NCBI GenBank assembly: GCA_016342585.1
Contig: JAEINK010000001.1
Span: 62,001 to 126,000, forward strand
DNA length: 64,000 bases
Direction of reading: 5' to 3'
Origin: Spirochaetales bacterium
Lineage (GTDB): Bacteria; Spirochaetota; Spirochaetia; UBA9216
In this document: positions 19,597-30,370 of the stretch, one piece after another
How positions within the stretch are numbered: position 1 is the first letter of the stretch
Layout: every line of letters starts with the position of its first letter
Position numbers and translations under genes: made by a program
Notes under the pieces: generated by a model
What the model saw: only the letters and a program-made list of their open reading frames with translations
Told to the model about the DNA's origin: nothing
Database searches by the model: none

Positions 19597-21339
19597 CTAA
19601 TTATCGATGTAGTCTTTAAGTTTACGGCTGCGCTTGGGATGTCTCAATCTTCTAAGCGCCTTCGCTTCTATCTGTCTAATTCGTTCTCTGGTAACATTAA
19701 AATATAAACCAACTTCTTCCAAAGTTAATGAATATCCGTCTTCAAGACCAAATCTCATCTTCAATACTTCCTGCTCTCGTGGCGGCAGTGTTTTCAAGAT
19801 CCCCTGAAGTTGTTCCTGAAGAAGTCTGAATGCCGTCTGATTGGCCGGATTTTCAATATCCTTATCTTCAATGAAATCACCAAGAAGTGAATCTTCCTCT
19901 TCTCCAATCGGTGTTTCCAAAGAAATTGGTTCTCTTGCTACGTTTTTAACCGATTTAACACGAAGCACGGTCCATCCTAACCTTTCGGCGACCTCTTCAT
20001 CGGTGGGTTCACGGCCGAGTAGCTGCATAAGCTGTCTTGATTCCCGGACGACCTTATTGATCTGCTCTATCATATGAACAGGAACCCTGATAGTTCTTGC
20101 CTGGTCAGAGATTGACCTTGTAATAGCCTGTCTAATCCACCAGGTGGCATAAGTTGAAAATTTATAACCCTTACGATATTCGAACTTTTCAACAGCTTTT
20201 ATAAGACCGATATTCCCTTCCTGGACAAGGTCAAAAAAGTGGAGTCCACGGTTTGTATACTTTTTTGCAATACTTACGACCAACCGGAGGTTAGCCTGAA
20301 TCAGCTTATCCTTGGCATTTTTCATAAGGATCCGTCCCCGGTTAATTTCCTGGGCCTGTTCGAGGATTGTGTCAATTGTCTCCTCGAACTCAAGTTCCAT
20401 CTTTTTCAGCTTCTTTTCAGTCAGCTGAATCTGCCGGATCTTTTCCTTGATCATATCTGAGGACATCTGAAGATCTTCTTCTATCTCTCTTCTTTTTTGA
20501 GTAATAGCTAAACCACGTCCCATATTTCTCAATTCTCTTGAACTGGAAACACGTAATCGCCGTTCGATCTTCGTCTGTTCTTTTCGATATCTTTTTATCT
20601 TTTTCTGGGCAAGTACAAATTTTTCGGAAAACATGGTAATTTCTTCCTGATGAAGATCTATTTTACCAAGATTTTTAATCAACTTGACCCTTTTTTTCTT
20701 TAAGGCCTCATCTTCTAAAATCTCAACCCCTACCATTATGCCCTTCTGCTTCTGTTCTATATATTGTCTCAGTGCAGAGTTGGAATCTTTTATGCTATCT
20801 TTATATGCCTGGGTCAACCTTCTTTTCTCACCAAGCATATCGGAAATCTCTTTCTTCGTCAGATCCATCTCTTTTGGATCTATCTTAGCATTCATTTTTT
20901 TAACAAGACGAAACATCTCAGGGATTATCATTCCAGAATGTTTGATCACATTCTTTATGATATTTTCTCCCTCTTCCATACGTTTCGATAATATAACTTC
21001 CTGCTCAGCTGTAAGGAGATTTTCTTTTCCGATCTCTCTAAGATATAATCTGATAGGATCATCCACCATAGAATCTTTATCATTATAAAGAATCTTTTTG
21101 GCAGGTGTGGAAGGTTTTGAAACTTTCTTTTCTACTTCAACTTCATCTTCATCTTCCTGATCATCGTCTTTTAGAGTAATTTTATTCTTTTCAAGGAGAG
21201 CCATAACCTCTTCGATTTTTTCAGAGTTTACGATTGCGTCAGGAAGAAGATCATTAACCTCATCATAGGTTATAACCTTCTTCTCTTTTCCATATTCAAT
21301 CAGCTTAATTACAGCTGGGTCTGTCTGTATATCCGTCAT
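19597..21339 (-). CDS. rpoD: Primary sigma factor RpoD (sigma-70)
   Basis: This 580-aa sigma factor has an acidic region 1.1 (1-80), region 1.2 ([18 protein letters not shown], about 92-110), a long lysine-rich spacer and the core region 2 with [22 protein letters not shown]. The -10-reading segment is [13 protein letters not shown]. Region 3 (RVPVHMIE) and the region 4 helix-turn-helix ([20 protein letters not shown]) follow. It directs housekeeping transcription. Its ATG overlaps the dnaG stop by one base (TAATG), as in the macromolecular-synthesis operon of other bacteria. Confidence 0.97.
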   Translation of the reverse strand: MTDIQTDPAVIKLIEYGKEKKVITYDEVNDLLPDAIVNSEKIEEVMALLEKNKITLKDDDQEDEDEVEVEKKVSKPSTPAKKILYNDKDSMVDDPIRLYLREIGKENLLTAEQEVILSKRMEEGENIIKNVIKHSGMIIPEMFRLVKKMNAKIDPKEMDLTKKEISDMLGEKRRLTQAYKDSIKDSNSALRQYIEQKQKGIMVGVEILEDEALKKKRVKLIKNLGKIDLHQEEITMFSEKFVLAQKKIKRYRKEQTKIERRLRVSSSRELRNMGRGLAITQKRREIEEDLQMSSDMIKEKIRQIQLTEKKLKKMELEFEETIDTILEQAQEINRGRILMKNAKDKLIQANLRLVVSIAKKYTNRGLHFFDLVQEGNIGLIKAVEKFEYRKGYKFSTYATWWIRQAITRSISDQARTIRVPVHMIEQINKVVRESRQLMQLLGREPTDEEVAERLGWTVLRVKSVKNVAREPISLETPIGEEEDSLLGDFIEDKDIENPANQTAFRLLQEQLQGILKTLPPREQEVLKMRFGLEDGYSLTLEEVGLYFNVTRERIRQIEAKALRRLRHPKRSRKLKDYIDN

Positions 21340-23090
21340 TAACCATCACCCTCAGTTTCTCTGATTCTATTATCCAAATACATCTTATCGGAAAGGAGTC
21401 TTTGTTCTTCCTGAAGATCTCCACCCCGACTTCTATTTTCCTGAAGCTTTTTTTCAATGATCTTACGAGCCCTTTGCATGCTTTCCCTTCTAACTTCAAC
21501 CACACTTTGACGGATCACGTCTTCCGGGTTCACATTGAATTCTCCGGAGGTCATTCTGGCGGTCAGCAGGGTCTGCAGATCAGGATCATCAATCTGCTCC
21601 AGGACCACAAGAGAATTGCCTTCTCCCGCCCTGTATCGCTCTTCCAACGCTATATAAAGTAACCTTGCTTTAGGATCTTCAAAATCTTCCAGTTTTAATT
21701 TGTCTCGAACATACGAAAACTGTTCCTGATTTGTGACCGTTGCCAACATCAGGTACAGTTCCTTAGAGATATTTTCTACCTTTATTTTTTCAGATCTCTG
21801 TACAGATCCTATCCTTCTCCCTGATCTATTTAAGTCACTCTCAATAGATCTGTAATCAACAATTAGTACTTCAGATAATTTTCTAATCAACCCTTCACGA
21901 CGCACTTGAGATTCAATACCATCTAAAAATGGTTTCAAATCATTCAGTATAGCCTCTTTATCCTCAGGATTATCAGGATTCTTACCCTCTAAAGCTTTAC
22001 CTACCAGGTAATCAAAGTTATTTATAGTAGATTTTAAAACATTATGCAACGCCTCGGGACCATCTTTTTTTAGAATATCTGCCGGATCCATTCCTGGTGG
22101 CAAGGAGATAACCTTCGACTTTATTCCGACTGTTTCACAGATATGAACAGCCTTCATGGCCGCACGGCTTCCCGCATCATCTCCATCAAAAAGAATGATT
22201 CCTTTTTCGCAATACCTTCTCATGACTCTTGCCTGATCTTCCGTAAAAGCTGTACCCAGGGGGGCCACAGCCCGGGGAATTCCAGCTTGAAAAAAGGCAA
22301 TTACATCAAGGTATCCCTCCACCAGGATGAACTCCCCTGATTTCCGAATATCCTGAAGTCCCTGTGACAAACCATAAAGATTCTTCCGTTTAAGGAAAAA
22401 CTGGGATTCCGGGGAGTTCATATATTTAGGCGCACCTTCTCTTAAAGCCCTTCCTCCAAAACCTATGGTGGCTCCGGTTGGATTAGTAATAGGGAAAATT
22501 ATTCTGTCCCAGAATAATGAGGCTTTAGGATTTTTATGAGTAAATAGTCCCGATTTTTCGAGGAAGGCTGGTGAAAAGTTCTTTTGGGATAAAAATTTGA
22601 AAAGCCAATATCTATCATCCGGTGCATATCCTACATTGAATAGTTCGATCATCTCCTGGGAAACACCTCTGGCTGTGAGGTATTTCCTTGCTTTTTCGGC
22701 TGATTTCACCTCTTTAAGCATATATTGGAAACTGCCGGAAACCCTGGTGTAGAGATCAAACATGGCCTTGTAAAAACCATCTTCCTTAGTAGATGCCGAT
22801 TTATTTATGACAACACCTGTCTTATCTGCCAGTTTTTCAACAGCTTCCGGAAAGGTTAGCCCTTCAATTTCCATAAGAAACTTGAAAACACTCCCCCCTT
22901 TACCACAGCCGAAACAGTGGAAAAATTTTCTCTCAGCATTAACATTAAATGATGGAGTTTTTTCGTTATGAAATGGACAAAGGCCTATATATGCTCTCCC
23001 GGCTTTTTTGAGAGAAACATAGGAACCTACGACTTCAAGAATATCTACCTTGTCTGTAATTTCCTGAAGTTTATCGTCGGGTATTCTCAT
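21339..23090 (-). CDS. dnaG: DNA primase
   Basis: This 583-aa protein has an N-terminal CHC2 zinc finger ([11 protein letters not shown]...CFGCGKGG, about 38-66), a primase catalytic core (about 120-370) and a TOPRIM centre with [13 protein letters not shown] and ILFDGDDAG. It makes RNA primers for replication. The C-terminal helicase-binding region (about 440-583) is divergent, as usual. It lies 11 bp after mltG and is translationally coupled to rpoD. Confidence 0.97.
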   Translation of the reverse strand: MRIPDDKLQEITDKVDILEVVGSYVSLKKAGRAYIGLCPFHNEKTPSFNVNAERKFFHCFGCGKGGSVFKFLMEIEGLTFPEAVEKLADKTGVVINKSASTKEDGFYKAMFDLYTRVSGSFQYMLKEVKSAEKARKYLTARGVSQEMIELFNVGYAPDDRYWLFKFLSQKNFSPAFLEKSGLFTHKNPKASLFWDRIIFPITNPTGATIGFGGRALREGAPKYMNSPESQFFLKRKNLYGLSQGLQDIRKSGEFILVEGYLDVIAFFQAGIPRAVAPLGTAFTEDQARVMRRYCEKGIILFDGDDAGSRAAMKAVHICETVGIKSKVISLPPGMDPADILKKDGPEALHNVLKSTINNFDYLVGKALEGKNPDNPEDKEAILNDLKPFLDGIESQVRREGLIRKLSEVLIVDYRSIESDLNRSGRRIGSVQRSEKIKVENISKELYLMLATVTNQEQFSYVRDKLKLEDFEDPKARLLYIALEERYRAGEGNSLVVLEQIDDPDLQTLLTARMTSGEFNVNPEDVIRQSVVEVRRESMQRARKIIEKKLQENRSRGGDLQEEQRLLSDKMYLDNRIRETEGDG

Positions 23091-23101
23091 CTTTTAGTTT
23101 A

Positions 23102-24118
23102 TCATTCCTTCTTTATATAAAGAGAATATGCCTGATTATGTTCCCCATAAGTTTTTGAGAAATAGTGTTGTCCAGCGTTTGCATCTTTCAGAAGAAAATA
23201 ATAGTAATCACTCTCTTCAGGATAAAAAGCCGCCTTTAAGGCCGTATTTCCCGGATTTGATATTGGTGAAGGTGTTAAACCTTCATGAATATAAGTGTTG
23301 TAATCCGATTCAATCTCAAGATCCGAATAATAAATGGTGTCAGGATGGTCTTTATTCAGGATATCGGTAATAATATAAACCACCGAGGCACAGGATCCAA
23401 GACTCATTCCTGTTTCAAGGCGATTATAGAAAACCGAAGCGATCATGGCTGCTTCATCTGCAACGCGATACTCTTTTTCAACTATGGAAGCGAGGATAAT
23501 TTTGTCATATAACTCCTTACTTACCATCGAACTATAATCAACGATTTCCGAAAGGTTTTCAAAAAAATTATTGACCATTGTCTGAATAACCTTTTCGGCG
23601 GGGAAAGCGAGAGGAAAACTGTAGGTATCGGGGAAAAGGAAACCTTCAACACTGTCCGTCTCAATCCCAAATTCAGAGAGATAGGAATCATTTCCTGCAG
23701 ATTCAATAAATTCATCGGCAGGAGTAATCCCCTCCTCATCAAGTTTTTGTGCAATATTCCGGATGGTCCACCCTTCTGGGATTGTGACACTATAAAGAAC
23801 CTGTCTACCGGAGAGAAGGAGATCATGGATCTGCTTCATTGTTGAACCGGCAGGTATTCTATAATAGCCTGTTTTCATTTCACCGCCGGTTCCCTTGATT
23901 TTAGTATAAATCAAAAATGCTTTAGCCGAGCTGATAAAGCCGAGATCTTCAAGTTCACCGGCAATGGTAACTCCATTCTGACCTGAAGAAATTCTAAAAT
24001 AATCATCACTTTTAATCAGTTCCGGTGATGCATTAAAATGAAATGCCATCCCAACAAAAGCACCTGAAACTATAAAAATAAAGAGTATAAGCAAAGTTGC
24101 AATTTTAACCAGTTTCAT
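23102..24118 (-). CDS. mltG: Endolytic murein transglycosylase MltG
   Basis: This 338-aa YceG-family protein has an N-terminal membrane anchor (about 5-28), a LysM-like region and the lytic domain. EGFLFPDTYSFP (about 158-170) and the catalytic-glutamate segment ILASIVEKEY (about 209-218) are visible, as is the C-terminal SPISNPGNTALKAAFYP motif. MltG cleaves nascent glycan strands and ends their elongation. The Glu motif is followed by YRVADEA instead of the common TGVPEE, a mild divergence. It lies between the 1422-aa envelope protein gene and dnaG, with short gaps. Confidence 0.94.
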   Translation of the reverse strand: MKLVKIATLLILFIFIVSGAFVGMAFHFNASPELIKSDDYFRISSGQNGVTIAGELEDLGFISSAKAFLIYTKIKGTGGEMKTGYYRIPAGSTMKQIHDLLLSGRQVLYSVTIPEGWTIRNIAQKLDEEGITPADEFIESAGNDSYLSEFGIETDSVEGFLFPDTYSFPLAFPAEKVIQTMVNNFFENLSEIVDYSSMVSKELYDKIILASIVEKEYRVADEAAMIASVFYNRLETGMSLGSCASVVYIITDILNKDHPDTIYYSDLEIESDYNTYIHEGLTPSPISNPGNTALKAAFYPEESDYYYFLLKDANAGQHYFSKTYGEHNQAYSLYIKKE

Positions 24119-24125
24119 TGTTACC

Positions 24126-27100
24126 CTATTTCCTCAGTATAAATTCTACTCGTCTGTTTTTCCATCTGTTTTCTGTATCAGAATGGGCCACAACAGGTTG
24201 TGTCCCTCCCCGGCCAAGGGTATTAATCCTGCCTTCACCGATTCCCAGTTGAATGAGATAATTTTTAACCGTTTCGGCACGTGCTTTTGAAAGGGGCTGA
24301 AGCTCCTCACGCTCCTCTTTTTCTGCGGCGACAGGGTTGTTCCACCGAAGAAGGGCCGCATGACCTTCAATTGTAATTTTGTAACTTTCATACTTTTTCA
24401 GAATATCTGAAAGTCGTCTTAATACATTGATATTCCGGTCAATTATTTCCTGAGTCTCTTCACTTAACTCGGGACTGTCCGGGGCAAACTGGATACTCGC
24501 TATCTGTATTTTCAACAGGTCCCCTACCCTGATGACCAGTACATCTACGGGGATTATTCCTTTTAATTCTGCCCGGTTATTCCATTTGTCCACAGCTGAA
24601 AAACTGTAAAAATAGTCTTCAGCAGAGGTTACCAGATCTCCACTATCACCTCTTCCATCCCATATAATCTCCGAGGCGAGGCTGTCGGAACCCGAATAAG
24701 TCTTGAAGGCACGACCTGTTCTATCAGAAATGACGAGGATCCATGTCTTTATTTCAGAAGAATCTGAAATACCGGGATAAACGGAAACTTCATCATCAAT
24801 GCCGTCATTATCAGGTGAAAAAGGAAGTGGTACAACATCCATATCAAGAACAGGTGCTCTGGTATCAATTATGAACGGGGTTGTATTGGATTCGGGAGAG
24901 TTTCCTTTAACATATTTAACTTTAAGTCTGCCGATATAGCTGCCGTCCGGAGCAGCTCTTCCACTATCAGTAGCACCATCCCAGTTAATCCTGTCAGGAA
25001 TAACATCTTCGCTGAAGGATTTTATAACGCGTCCGCTTTCATTCTCGATATTTAAAACCCATTCAGCAATTCCATCCTTATTGGGAATTATTACATTAAA
25101 TTTAAAATCTTCGAAATGGCCGTTCCTGTTTGGTGAAAACCCCTCTCCGTCGGCTGTTACATAACAGACCCGGGGGGAAGCATCCATACTAAAGGTGATA
25201 GGCTCTCCTTCACTGCGGTTTCCTGCCTTATCCTCAGAAACCAGGAGGTAGGTATAATCACCATCAGGTAAAAGATTACCCTCCCCATCTTTACCATCCC
25301 ACCGGAATGTACCGGCGGTATCCTTCCAGAAATACTCCCTGACAGTAATCCCTTCGGAATTATTGATGGTTCCTATCCACAAGGCTTCAATCGATGTCTC
25401 CTGTTCGATTACTACTTCATCCATCTGACCGTCACCATCCGGTGAAAAGAGAGAAATGTCCGATCTATACTCAAGTTCCGGGTAGAATGTATCAATAATA
25501 AAACGACGGCTTGATGCCATGGACACATCACCCTTCTGATATACAACCTCAAAGGTGGCCTTATATTCACCATCATCGGCCTTTCGACCGCTGTCAGTGA
25601 AACCGTCCCAGAAAATCTCCTCACCCGGGGCGCCCGAACCTGAATATTCACGCACAACAGCGTCTTCACTGTTAGTCACCTTCATAGACCAGCGGTCTAT
25701 TCCATCGGTAATCCTGAGTTCGGGTTTTAGACTCAAAGCCTCCTTTACACCATCACCATTAGGACTGAAGGCATCCAGGCCTGCCGAAAGGAGAACCGGA
25801 GTCTCTTCCGTATCAAGGGTAAAACTGAGAAGTCTGCTTTTACCAAGGTTCCCGGCCCTGTCCATGGATGAAAGCCTGTAAGAGTAACGTCCATCAGGAG
25901 CCCTTTCACCGGCACCATAAAAACCATCCCATTCCAGAAGGGGTTCCGGGGTATCAATCCAGGTATAAGCGGCAACGACATTCTCTTCATCATCAAGAAT
26001 TGTCCCGGTCCATTCATCTTCCCTGGAGGTCTCCTGATAGATCTTTATAGTATCTTTATTATCATCCCCGTTTGGAGAAAATACTTCATAGGATATATTC
26101 ACATCCGCATCGGGCTTTGTTTTATCCACATGAAATACAGGTGATAAGGAAGAAGGCTGATTACCGTTAATGTATTTTATTAAGAGTTCTGCTTTATAAT
26201 CACCTTCCGATAAAAACCCGGACGAATCGGTTGTTCCGTCATAAATCAGGCTTTCAGGAGGATCATTTGTTCCGGAAAAGGTCTTCATAACCCGTTCATC
26301 ACTCTTAATCAGCAGTTTCCAGTCCAGAATTCCCGTCCTGACCGGAATATTCAGGTTCAATTCAATATTCTCGATAGCATCTGTATTTCCCGGTGAAAAA
26401 TAGGAGTTACTAACCGCGAGGCTGACGGGTGTCGGGATCGTATTAATAATTATATTTTCAAAACCGCTTTCAACCGTATTCCCGGCCTTATCGGTGCTGA
26501 AAATAGTACAGTAATAGACATCGTCTGGTACGATCTCTTCCTGGCCGGACTTTCCATCCCAGACTATATCCTTAGGGGTATCCGATTCCCAGGTGAACTG
26601 CTTTACCATATTTTTGGAAGAGTTTCTAATCTCCATAGTCCATAAATCTTCGGAAGATCCGGTGATACCAATGCTCAAGGTATCCTTATTCCCGTCCCCG
26701 TCGGGTGAGAAAATCAAATTATAAGGGTCGGGGGGTGTGAGTTCAACCGAGGGGGCTGTATTATCTACCATAACCCCATAGGGAGAAGAGTACCCCTGAT
26801 TTTCATTATCATCCCATGCCTGGAGATAGAAAATATATTTCCCGTCGGGAACTACCGTTCCTTCCGTAGATGTACCATCCCATCGCAGGGATTCTGGAAT
26901 TGTGATACCTTTTTCGACATAGAAAAGCCTCTTAAAAAATCCGGCAAATCCGGCATTTTCCTGTCGTTCTTCCTTATTTTCGATCTTTCTGACTATATTT
27001 CCATCTAAATCCTGAATAACCAGAGCGAACCCCTGAATGTATCTGGTATCTTTGATGTTTATTGGAAACTCAAGATCATCAAACTTCCCGTCATTATTTG

Positions 27101-28394
27101 GTGAGATGTACTCAACAACGGGTACTGCTTCGGCTTCAGCCCTCTCCTTAACAAGCCCTTTTTCTTCTTTTAGGGCAGCCTGCTGTATATAGACAGAACT
27201 CTTAGAGTTTTTACCGTTTTTATCAATTGTTAAAGCGGCTGTTTGTCGAAAAGCAGAAGATAAAACTGATTTATCATTCCCATTTTTCCAAATTAGCAGT
27301 GCAGTTTCCTCTCCATCCTCGGGAGGCTGTTCAGTTTCAGGAGCAGTCCCCTCGTCAGGTTGAGAAGTAGAATTGGTGTAACCTTCAGGCAGGAATCTGA
27401 AACCTTTTATATCAAGCTCAATTTCGGGTGCTTTATTATCAATCACCCCAAGAGGAATGTTAACTCCTCCTCCGATGCCCCAAAGGCCATTTCCCATAGG
27501 AGCGGCTGCCGTTGATATATTAATACTGGTATTGTTCCAACCCTTTTCTACCATACCACTGGAGAGTTTCTCCTCGGATAAGGATGTCTTATAATTATAA
27601 TAAATACCAAAAGATGGGATTAAAGCCGATAGATCTCCATCCATCAGTTCAACAAGATCTGCTTCTGTAGAAAATCTTACCCCCAGAAGATCCCTGAAGG
27701 CGAAATCTCCACCAAGAGAAAACCTCACATTCTGAAAAAACGGGAAGGTTAAGTCGGCGGTGGCATCGATACTTAAATCATCACCCAGCGAAAATGTAGC
27801 TCCGGCACCCGTAGATAGGGTAAAGGCTCTTGGATAATCAGCATTTTTTTCAACCCAACCCAATTCCTGAAGGGCAACACCCCATCGAAAATCCGGGAAA
27901 ACAAACCAGTCTCCCACCATATGAATTAAACCAAGATCCAATGTAACGGCTGCTGTATCGCCTATTGAAAAATTAAGACCGGCACCGGTAAGGAAATTCT
28001 CATATAGCTCTTTGGAAAAAGAGGTGTTCAGTTCAAACTGATCGGCAAGGTTCATGGTCTGATATTCAGGTGAATGTCGATAATGCGCAGAACCGGAAAT
28101 AACACCGAATCGGGATGGTATGGATGTACCGGCATTGACCACAAGACCCTTCCATCCGGAAAGGGTATCATCAAAACCATATCCTATATAACTCAAATCC
28201 AGGGTAATTCTCTGATTCCTTGCAGAGGCAGCCGGATTTATTGAGTCGGCCTGGGGAGTGTGGGTTGAAACTGTGGACCATCCCCCCCCAAGAAATATGG
28301 GAGAGACCGAATCATAAACCGATTCACTCCCCTCTGAAAAAATATAAAGAGGAAACAGAATAATTAAAATTAAAATCAGGACCTTGTTTTTCAT
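24126..28394 (-). CDS. Giant envelope protein: N-terminal barrel, FlgD-like Ig repeats, C-terminal OmpA domain
   Basis: This 1422-aa exported protein has a signal peptide at about 1-20. An N-terminal region (about 22-330) is rich in alternating hydrophobic strands and begins like PorV/UPF0164 barrels (GGGWSTVS...SINPAASA). Eight Ig-like units of about 105 aa (about 420-1285) follow, each opening with an FSPxGDGxxD motif, as in FlgD-type domains. A C-terminal OmpA/MotB peptidoglycan-binding domain (about 1290-1422) has ITIEGHAAL and SKARAETVKNYLIQLG, and ends NRRVEFILRK. From repeat 2 onward the units alternate between two types. The protein could tie the outer membrane to the cell wall. The C-terminal tail is clear; the barrel call is less sure. 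Confidence 0.8.
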   Translation of the reverse strand: MKNKVLILILIILFPLYIFSEGSESVYDSVSPIFLGGGWSTVSTHTPQADSINPAASARNQRITLDLSYIGYGFDDTLSGWKGLVVNAGTSIPSRFGVISGSAHYRHSPEYQTMNLADQFELNTSFSKELYENFLTGAGLNFSIGDTAAVTLDLGLIHMVGDWFVFPDFRWGVALQELGWVEKNADYPRAFTLSTGAGATFSLGDDLSIDATADLTFPFFQNVRFSLGGDFAFRDLLGVRFSTEADLVELMDGDLSALIPSFGIYYNYKTSLSEEKLSSGMVEKGWNNTSINISTAAAPMGNGLWGIGGGVNIPLGVIDNKAPEIELDIKGFRFLPEGYTNSTSQPDEGTAPETEQPPEDGEETALLIWKNGNDKSVLSSAFRQTAALTIDKNGKNSKSSVYIQQAALKEEKGLVKERAEAEAVPVVEYISPNNDGKFDDLEFPINIKDTRYIQGFALVIQDLDGNIVRKIENKEERQENAGFAGFFKRLFYVEKGITIPESLRWDGTSTEGTVVPDGKYIFYLQAWDDNENQGYSSPYGVMVDNTAPSVELTPPDPYNLIFSPDGDGNKDTLSIGITGSSEDLWTMEIRNSSKNMVKQFTWESDTPKDIVWDGKSGQEEIVPDDVYYCTIFSTDKAGNTVESGFENIIINTIPTPVSLAVSNSYFSPGNTDAIENIELNLNIPVRTGILDWKLLIKSDERVMKTFSGTNDPPESLIYDGTTDSSGFLSEGDYKAELLIKYINGNQPSSLSPVFHVDKTKPDADVNISYEVFSPNGDDNKDTIKIYQETSREDEWTGTILDDEENVVAAYTWIDTPEPLLEWDGFYGAGERAPDGRYSYRLSSMDRAGNLGKSRLLSFTLDTEETPVLLSAGLDAFSPNGDGVKEALSLKPELRITDGIDRWSMKVTNSEDAVVREYSGSGAPGEEIFWDGFTDSGRKADDGEYKATFEVVYQKGDVSMASSRRFIIDTFYPELEYRSDISLFSPDGDGQMDEVVIEQETSIEALWIGTINNSEGITVREYFWKDTAGTFRWDGKDGEGNLLPDGDYTYLLVSEDKAGNRSEGEPITFSMDASPRVCYVTADGEGFSPNRNGHFEDFKFNVIIPNKDGIAEWVLNIENESGRVIKSFSEDVIPDRINWDGATDSGRAAPDGSYIGRLKVKYVKGNSPESNTTPFIIDTRAPVLDMDVVPLPFSPDNDGIDDEVSVYPGISDSSEIKTWILVISDRTGRAFKTYSGSDSLASEIIWDGRGDSGDLVTSAEDYFYSFSAVDKWNNRAELKGIIPVDVLVIRVGDLLKIQIASIQFAPDSPELSEETQEIIDRNINVLRRLSDILKKYESYKITIEGHAALLRWNNPVAAEKEEREELQPLSKARAETVKNYLIQLGIGEGRINTLGRGGTQPVVAHSDTENRWKNRRVEFILRK

Positions 28395-28400
28395 ATCTTT

Positions 28401-28601
28401 TTATATCTCCGTAAACATTACTACCGGATCTTTTCCGGCGTAGAGGGTTTCAATATTTTCAATTTCCTGAACAGAGAGATTCTCGTACAGAAAAGCTTCG
28501 ATTCCGCGTAATACCGAAGATTGGTTTTCATCCAATTCTTCTTCCCTTTTTTTAAGCATGATGTAGAGTGAGGTAATCTCGGCACCCTTTAAACTAATCA
28601 T
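28401..28601 (-). CDS. Small conserved-looking protein of unknown function
   Basis: This 66-aa, charged, mostly helical protein has no signal peptide. Its ATG overlaps the stop of the metallo-hydrolase gene by four bases (ATGA), and it ends seven bases before the 1422-aa gene. This tight packing supports a real gene. I do not recognise the family. Confidence 0.6.
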   Translation of the reverse strand: MISLKGAEITSLYIMLKKREEELDENQSSVLRGIEAFLYENLSVQEIENIETLYAGKDPVVMFTEI

Positions 28602-29539
28602 AATTCGAGTTCCAGTCCTTCAGTCGTAACAAAAACATCTATATCATTGAAATCAAGATGACTTAGATACCATTTGGCCGAATTCAGAATGCTGTAAAGC
28701 TTGTTATCAGCATATTTGGGTTCATGATGAAAAAGACCCAGTTTTTTTATTTTCCAGGTGGCCGCAAATTCAACGGCCTGGCTGTAGGAGGAGTGGCCCC
28801 AATCATACTTTTCAATAGCCTCATCCAGTGTATACTGTGAATCAATAACGAGTATATCTGCCCCATAAAAGAAATCATGATTCTCTTTACTCTTCTCAAA
28901 ATCTTTTTTTCTCAATTCCGTGTCTGTTGAGAAGATAAAACTGCGGCCATTTTCCTCGATTTTATAGGCAAAACAACCGCCAGGGTGCTTTACCCTTCGC
29001 CAGGAGATTGTGGCATTACCAAGACGCATGCAGTCACCGGTAACCGTATGAAAGGTTTTCTTTGCCCCCATTGCTGCCATGGTTACCGGAAAATAGGGAG
29101 CGCGCATCTGGTCATTAAGATACTCCTCCAGTTTATCCACAGGGCTGTAAAAATTAATTTTATTTTGAGGAAGATAGGCTGGATCAAAAAAGGGAAATCC
29201 CTGAAGATGATCCCAGTGCATATGGGTGAAAAAAATATGAAATTCCCGGCCAATCTCTCTTTTTTTCATTAAATCACGGCCGAGTTCCCTCAAGCCTGTA
29301 CCCGCATCTATGATGATCCGGGTACCGTCGGAGAGATTGATCTCTACACAAGTTGTGTTTCCACCTACAGTATTAATAATTGATTCCGGAAGATTTGATA
29401 TAAAAAGCTCCCGAGACTCTTCTGAGTCGAGATCTTCGGGCTTAACTCTCTGCACTACGGCGGCTATTTTACTTTCAAGCTGCTCGGGTGTGATGGGTGT
29501 TGGAATTGAACCTCTGACTCCCCAAAACTTTATTTCCAT
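28598..29539 (-). CDS. Metallo-beta-lactamase-fold hydrolase
   Basis: The protein is about 313 aa. It begins MEIKFWGVRGSIPTP, a hallmark of a PhnP/RNase Z-like MBL subfamily. The zinc motif HMHWDH is near residue 109, with downstream ligands in STDTEL and FHHEP. The substrate is unknown; relatives hydrolyse phosphodiesters or nucleotides. The frame is open for another 41 codons upstream, but ATG 29539 has AGAGGAATAGG just before it and starts at the conserved motif, so I use it. It is coupled to the 66-aa gene. Confidence 0.88.
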   Translation of the reverse strand: MEIKFWGVRGSIPTPITPEQLESKIAAVVQRVKPEDLDSEESRELFISNLPESIINTVGGNTTCVEINLSDGTRIIIDAGTGLRELGRDLMKKREIGREFHIFFTHMHWDHLQGFPFFDPAYLPQNKINFYSPVDKLEEYLNDQMRAPYFPVTMAAMGAKKTFHTVTGDCMRLGNATISWRRVKHPGGCFAYKIEENGRSFIFSTDTELRKKDFEKSKENHDFFYGADILVIDSQYTLDEAIEKYDWGHSSYSQAVEFAATWKIKKLGLFHHEPKYADNKLYSILNSAKWYLSHLDFNDIDVFVTTEGLELEL

Positions 29540-29669
29540 TTTCCTATTCCTCTGAATGAACGGAATCATGACCGCAGGGAAGCGAAAAAAACACCCTTCC
29601 TTCTCGGCATTCAACCACCTGTTTTTCAAACAGTTTCGGAAATGAGCCCGGTAAACAGACACATTTCAT

Positions 29670-30110
29670 CTATTCGGTTTGAGAATAAGGTTCCCTTCTG
29701 CGCCAGGCAAGCCAGGACTCTATCTCTTCCTTGCTGTGCTTCCGCCCCTTGTTAACCCCGGGACAATGCTGCTCTTCTCCATCCCAGTTACTTTTATCCG
29801 CAAGCAGGGAAAACCAGAAGGGATAACTGCGGCACTGCAATGGTCTTGCTTCGTATACCTTACACCCATTATCGTCCCAAAACCAACAATCATTATTGCT
29901 TTTCTCTATAATACTTATACGTTTAAAACCACCTATATCAACGGTTTTGCAAAATTTCTCAAGAAATACCTCTCTTGAGATTTTCAAATGCCTCACGAGT
30001 TTAATTATATCATTTTCTGAAAGAAAAACATATCCCGGATCGAATCGGCAGCAGGCGGAACAACGCTGACACTCAAAAGCCAGTCCATCTTCATAGAAAG
30101 GTTTATCCAT
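29670..30110 (-). CDS. YkgJ-family cysteine-cluster (Fe-S) protein
   Basis: The protein is about 146 aa. An N-terminal CQRCSACCRFDPG cluster, plus CWFWDDNGCKVYEARPLQCRSYPFW, gives the spaced cysteines of the YkgJ/UPF0153 family, thought to bind zinc or iron-sulphur. The function is unknown. I start at ATG 30110, which has AGGA nine bases upstream. The longer frame would begin at the first in-frame ATG 13 codons earlier, without a ribosome site. It lies between the tRNA terminator and the MBL gene. Confidence 0.85.
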   Translation of the reverse strand: MDKPFYEDGLAFECQRCSACCRFDPGYVFLSENDIIKLVRHLKISREVFLEKFCKTVDIGGFKRISIIEKSNNDCWFWDDNGCKVYEARPLQCRSYPFWFSLLADKSNWDGEEQHCPGVNKGRKHSKEEIESWLAWRRREPYSQTE

Positions 30111-30159
30111 TTGTACTGTCCTGTATATTTGGAATCGCAAATTATACATAAAAAATGCA

Positions 30160-30203
30160 AAAAAAAAGCCTTCCTGATATACGTTATAGTATATCAGGAA
30201 GGC
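30160..30203 (-). terminator. Terminator of the tRNA-Thr/tRNA-Tyr unit
   Basis: A 15-bp perfect stem (GCCTTCCTGATATAC and its complement) has a six-base loop and an eight-T run on the minus strand. It begins five bases after tRNA-Tyr. Confidence 0.93.
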
Positions 30204-30207
30204 CTGT

Positions 30208-30289
30208 TGGGGAGAGAAGGATTCGAACCTTCGAAGGCTGAGCCAACAGATTTACAGTCTGCCCCCTTTGGCCACTCGGGAACCTCCCC
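30208..30289 (-). tRNA. tRNA-Tyr (anticodon GTA)
   Basis: This is an 82-nt class II tRNA with a long variable arm. The acceptor stem GGGGAGG pairs with TCTCCCC (one G-T pair). The T arm is GAAGG-TTCGAAT-CCTTC. The anticodon loop CTGTAAA gives GTA (plus-strand TAC at 30253-30255). No CCA end is encoded. Confidence 0.96.
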
Positions 30290-30370
30290 AAAAGTCTGTT
30301 GAACTTACACAAATAAATGTGCTTTGTCAACAGATATATAAAAACGAAAGAAATTAGATTTCCTTCGGTT

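Noticed and set aside
20684-21088. 134-aa plus-strand open frame
   Set aside because: It is antisense to rpoD, reflects the lysine- and glutamate-rich sequence of the sigma factor, and has no ribosome site.
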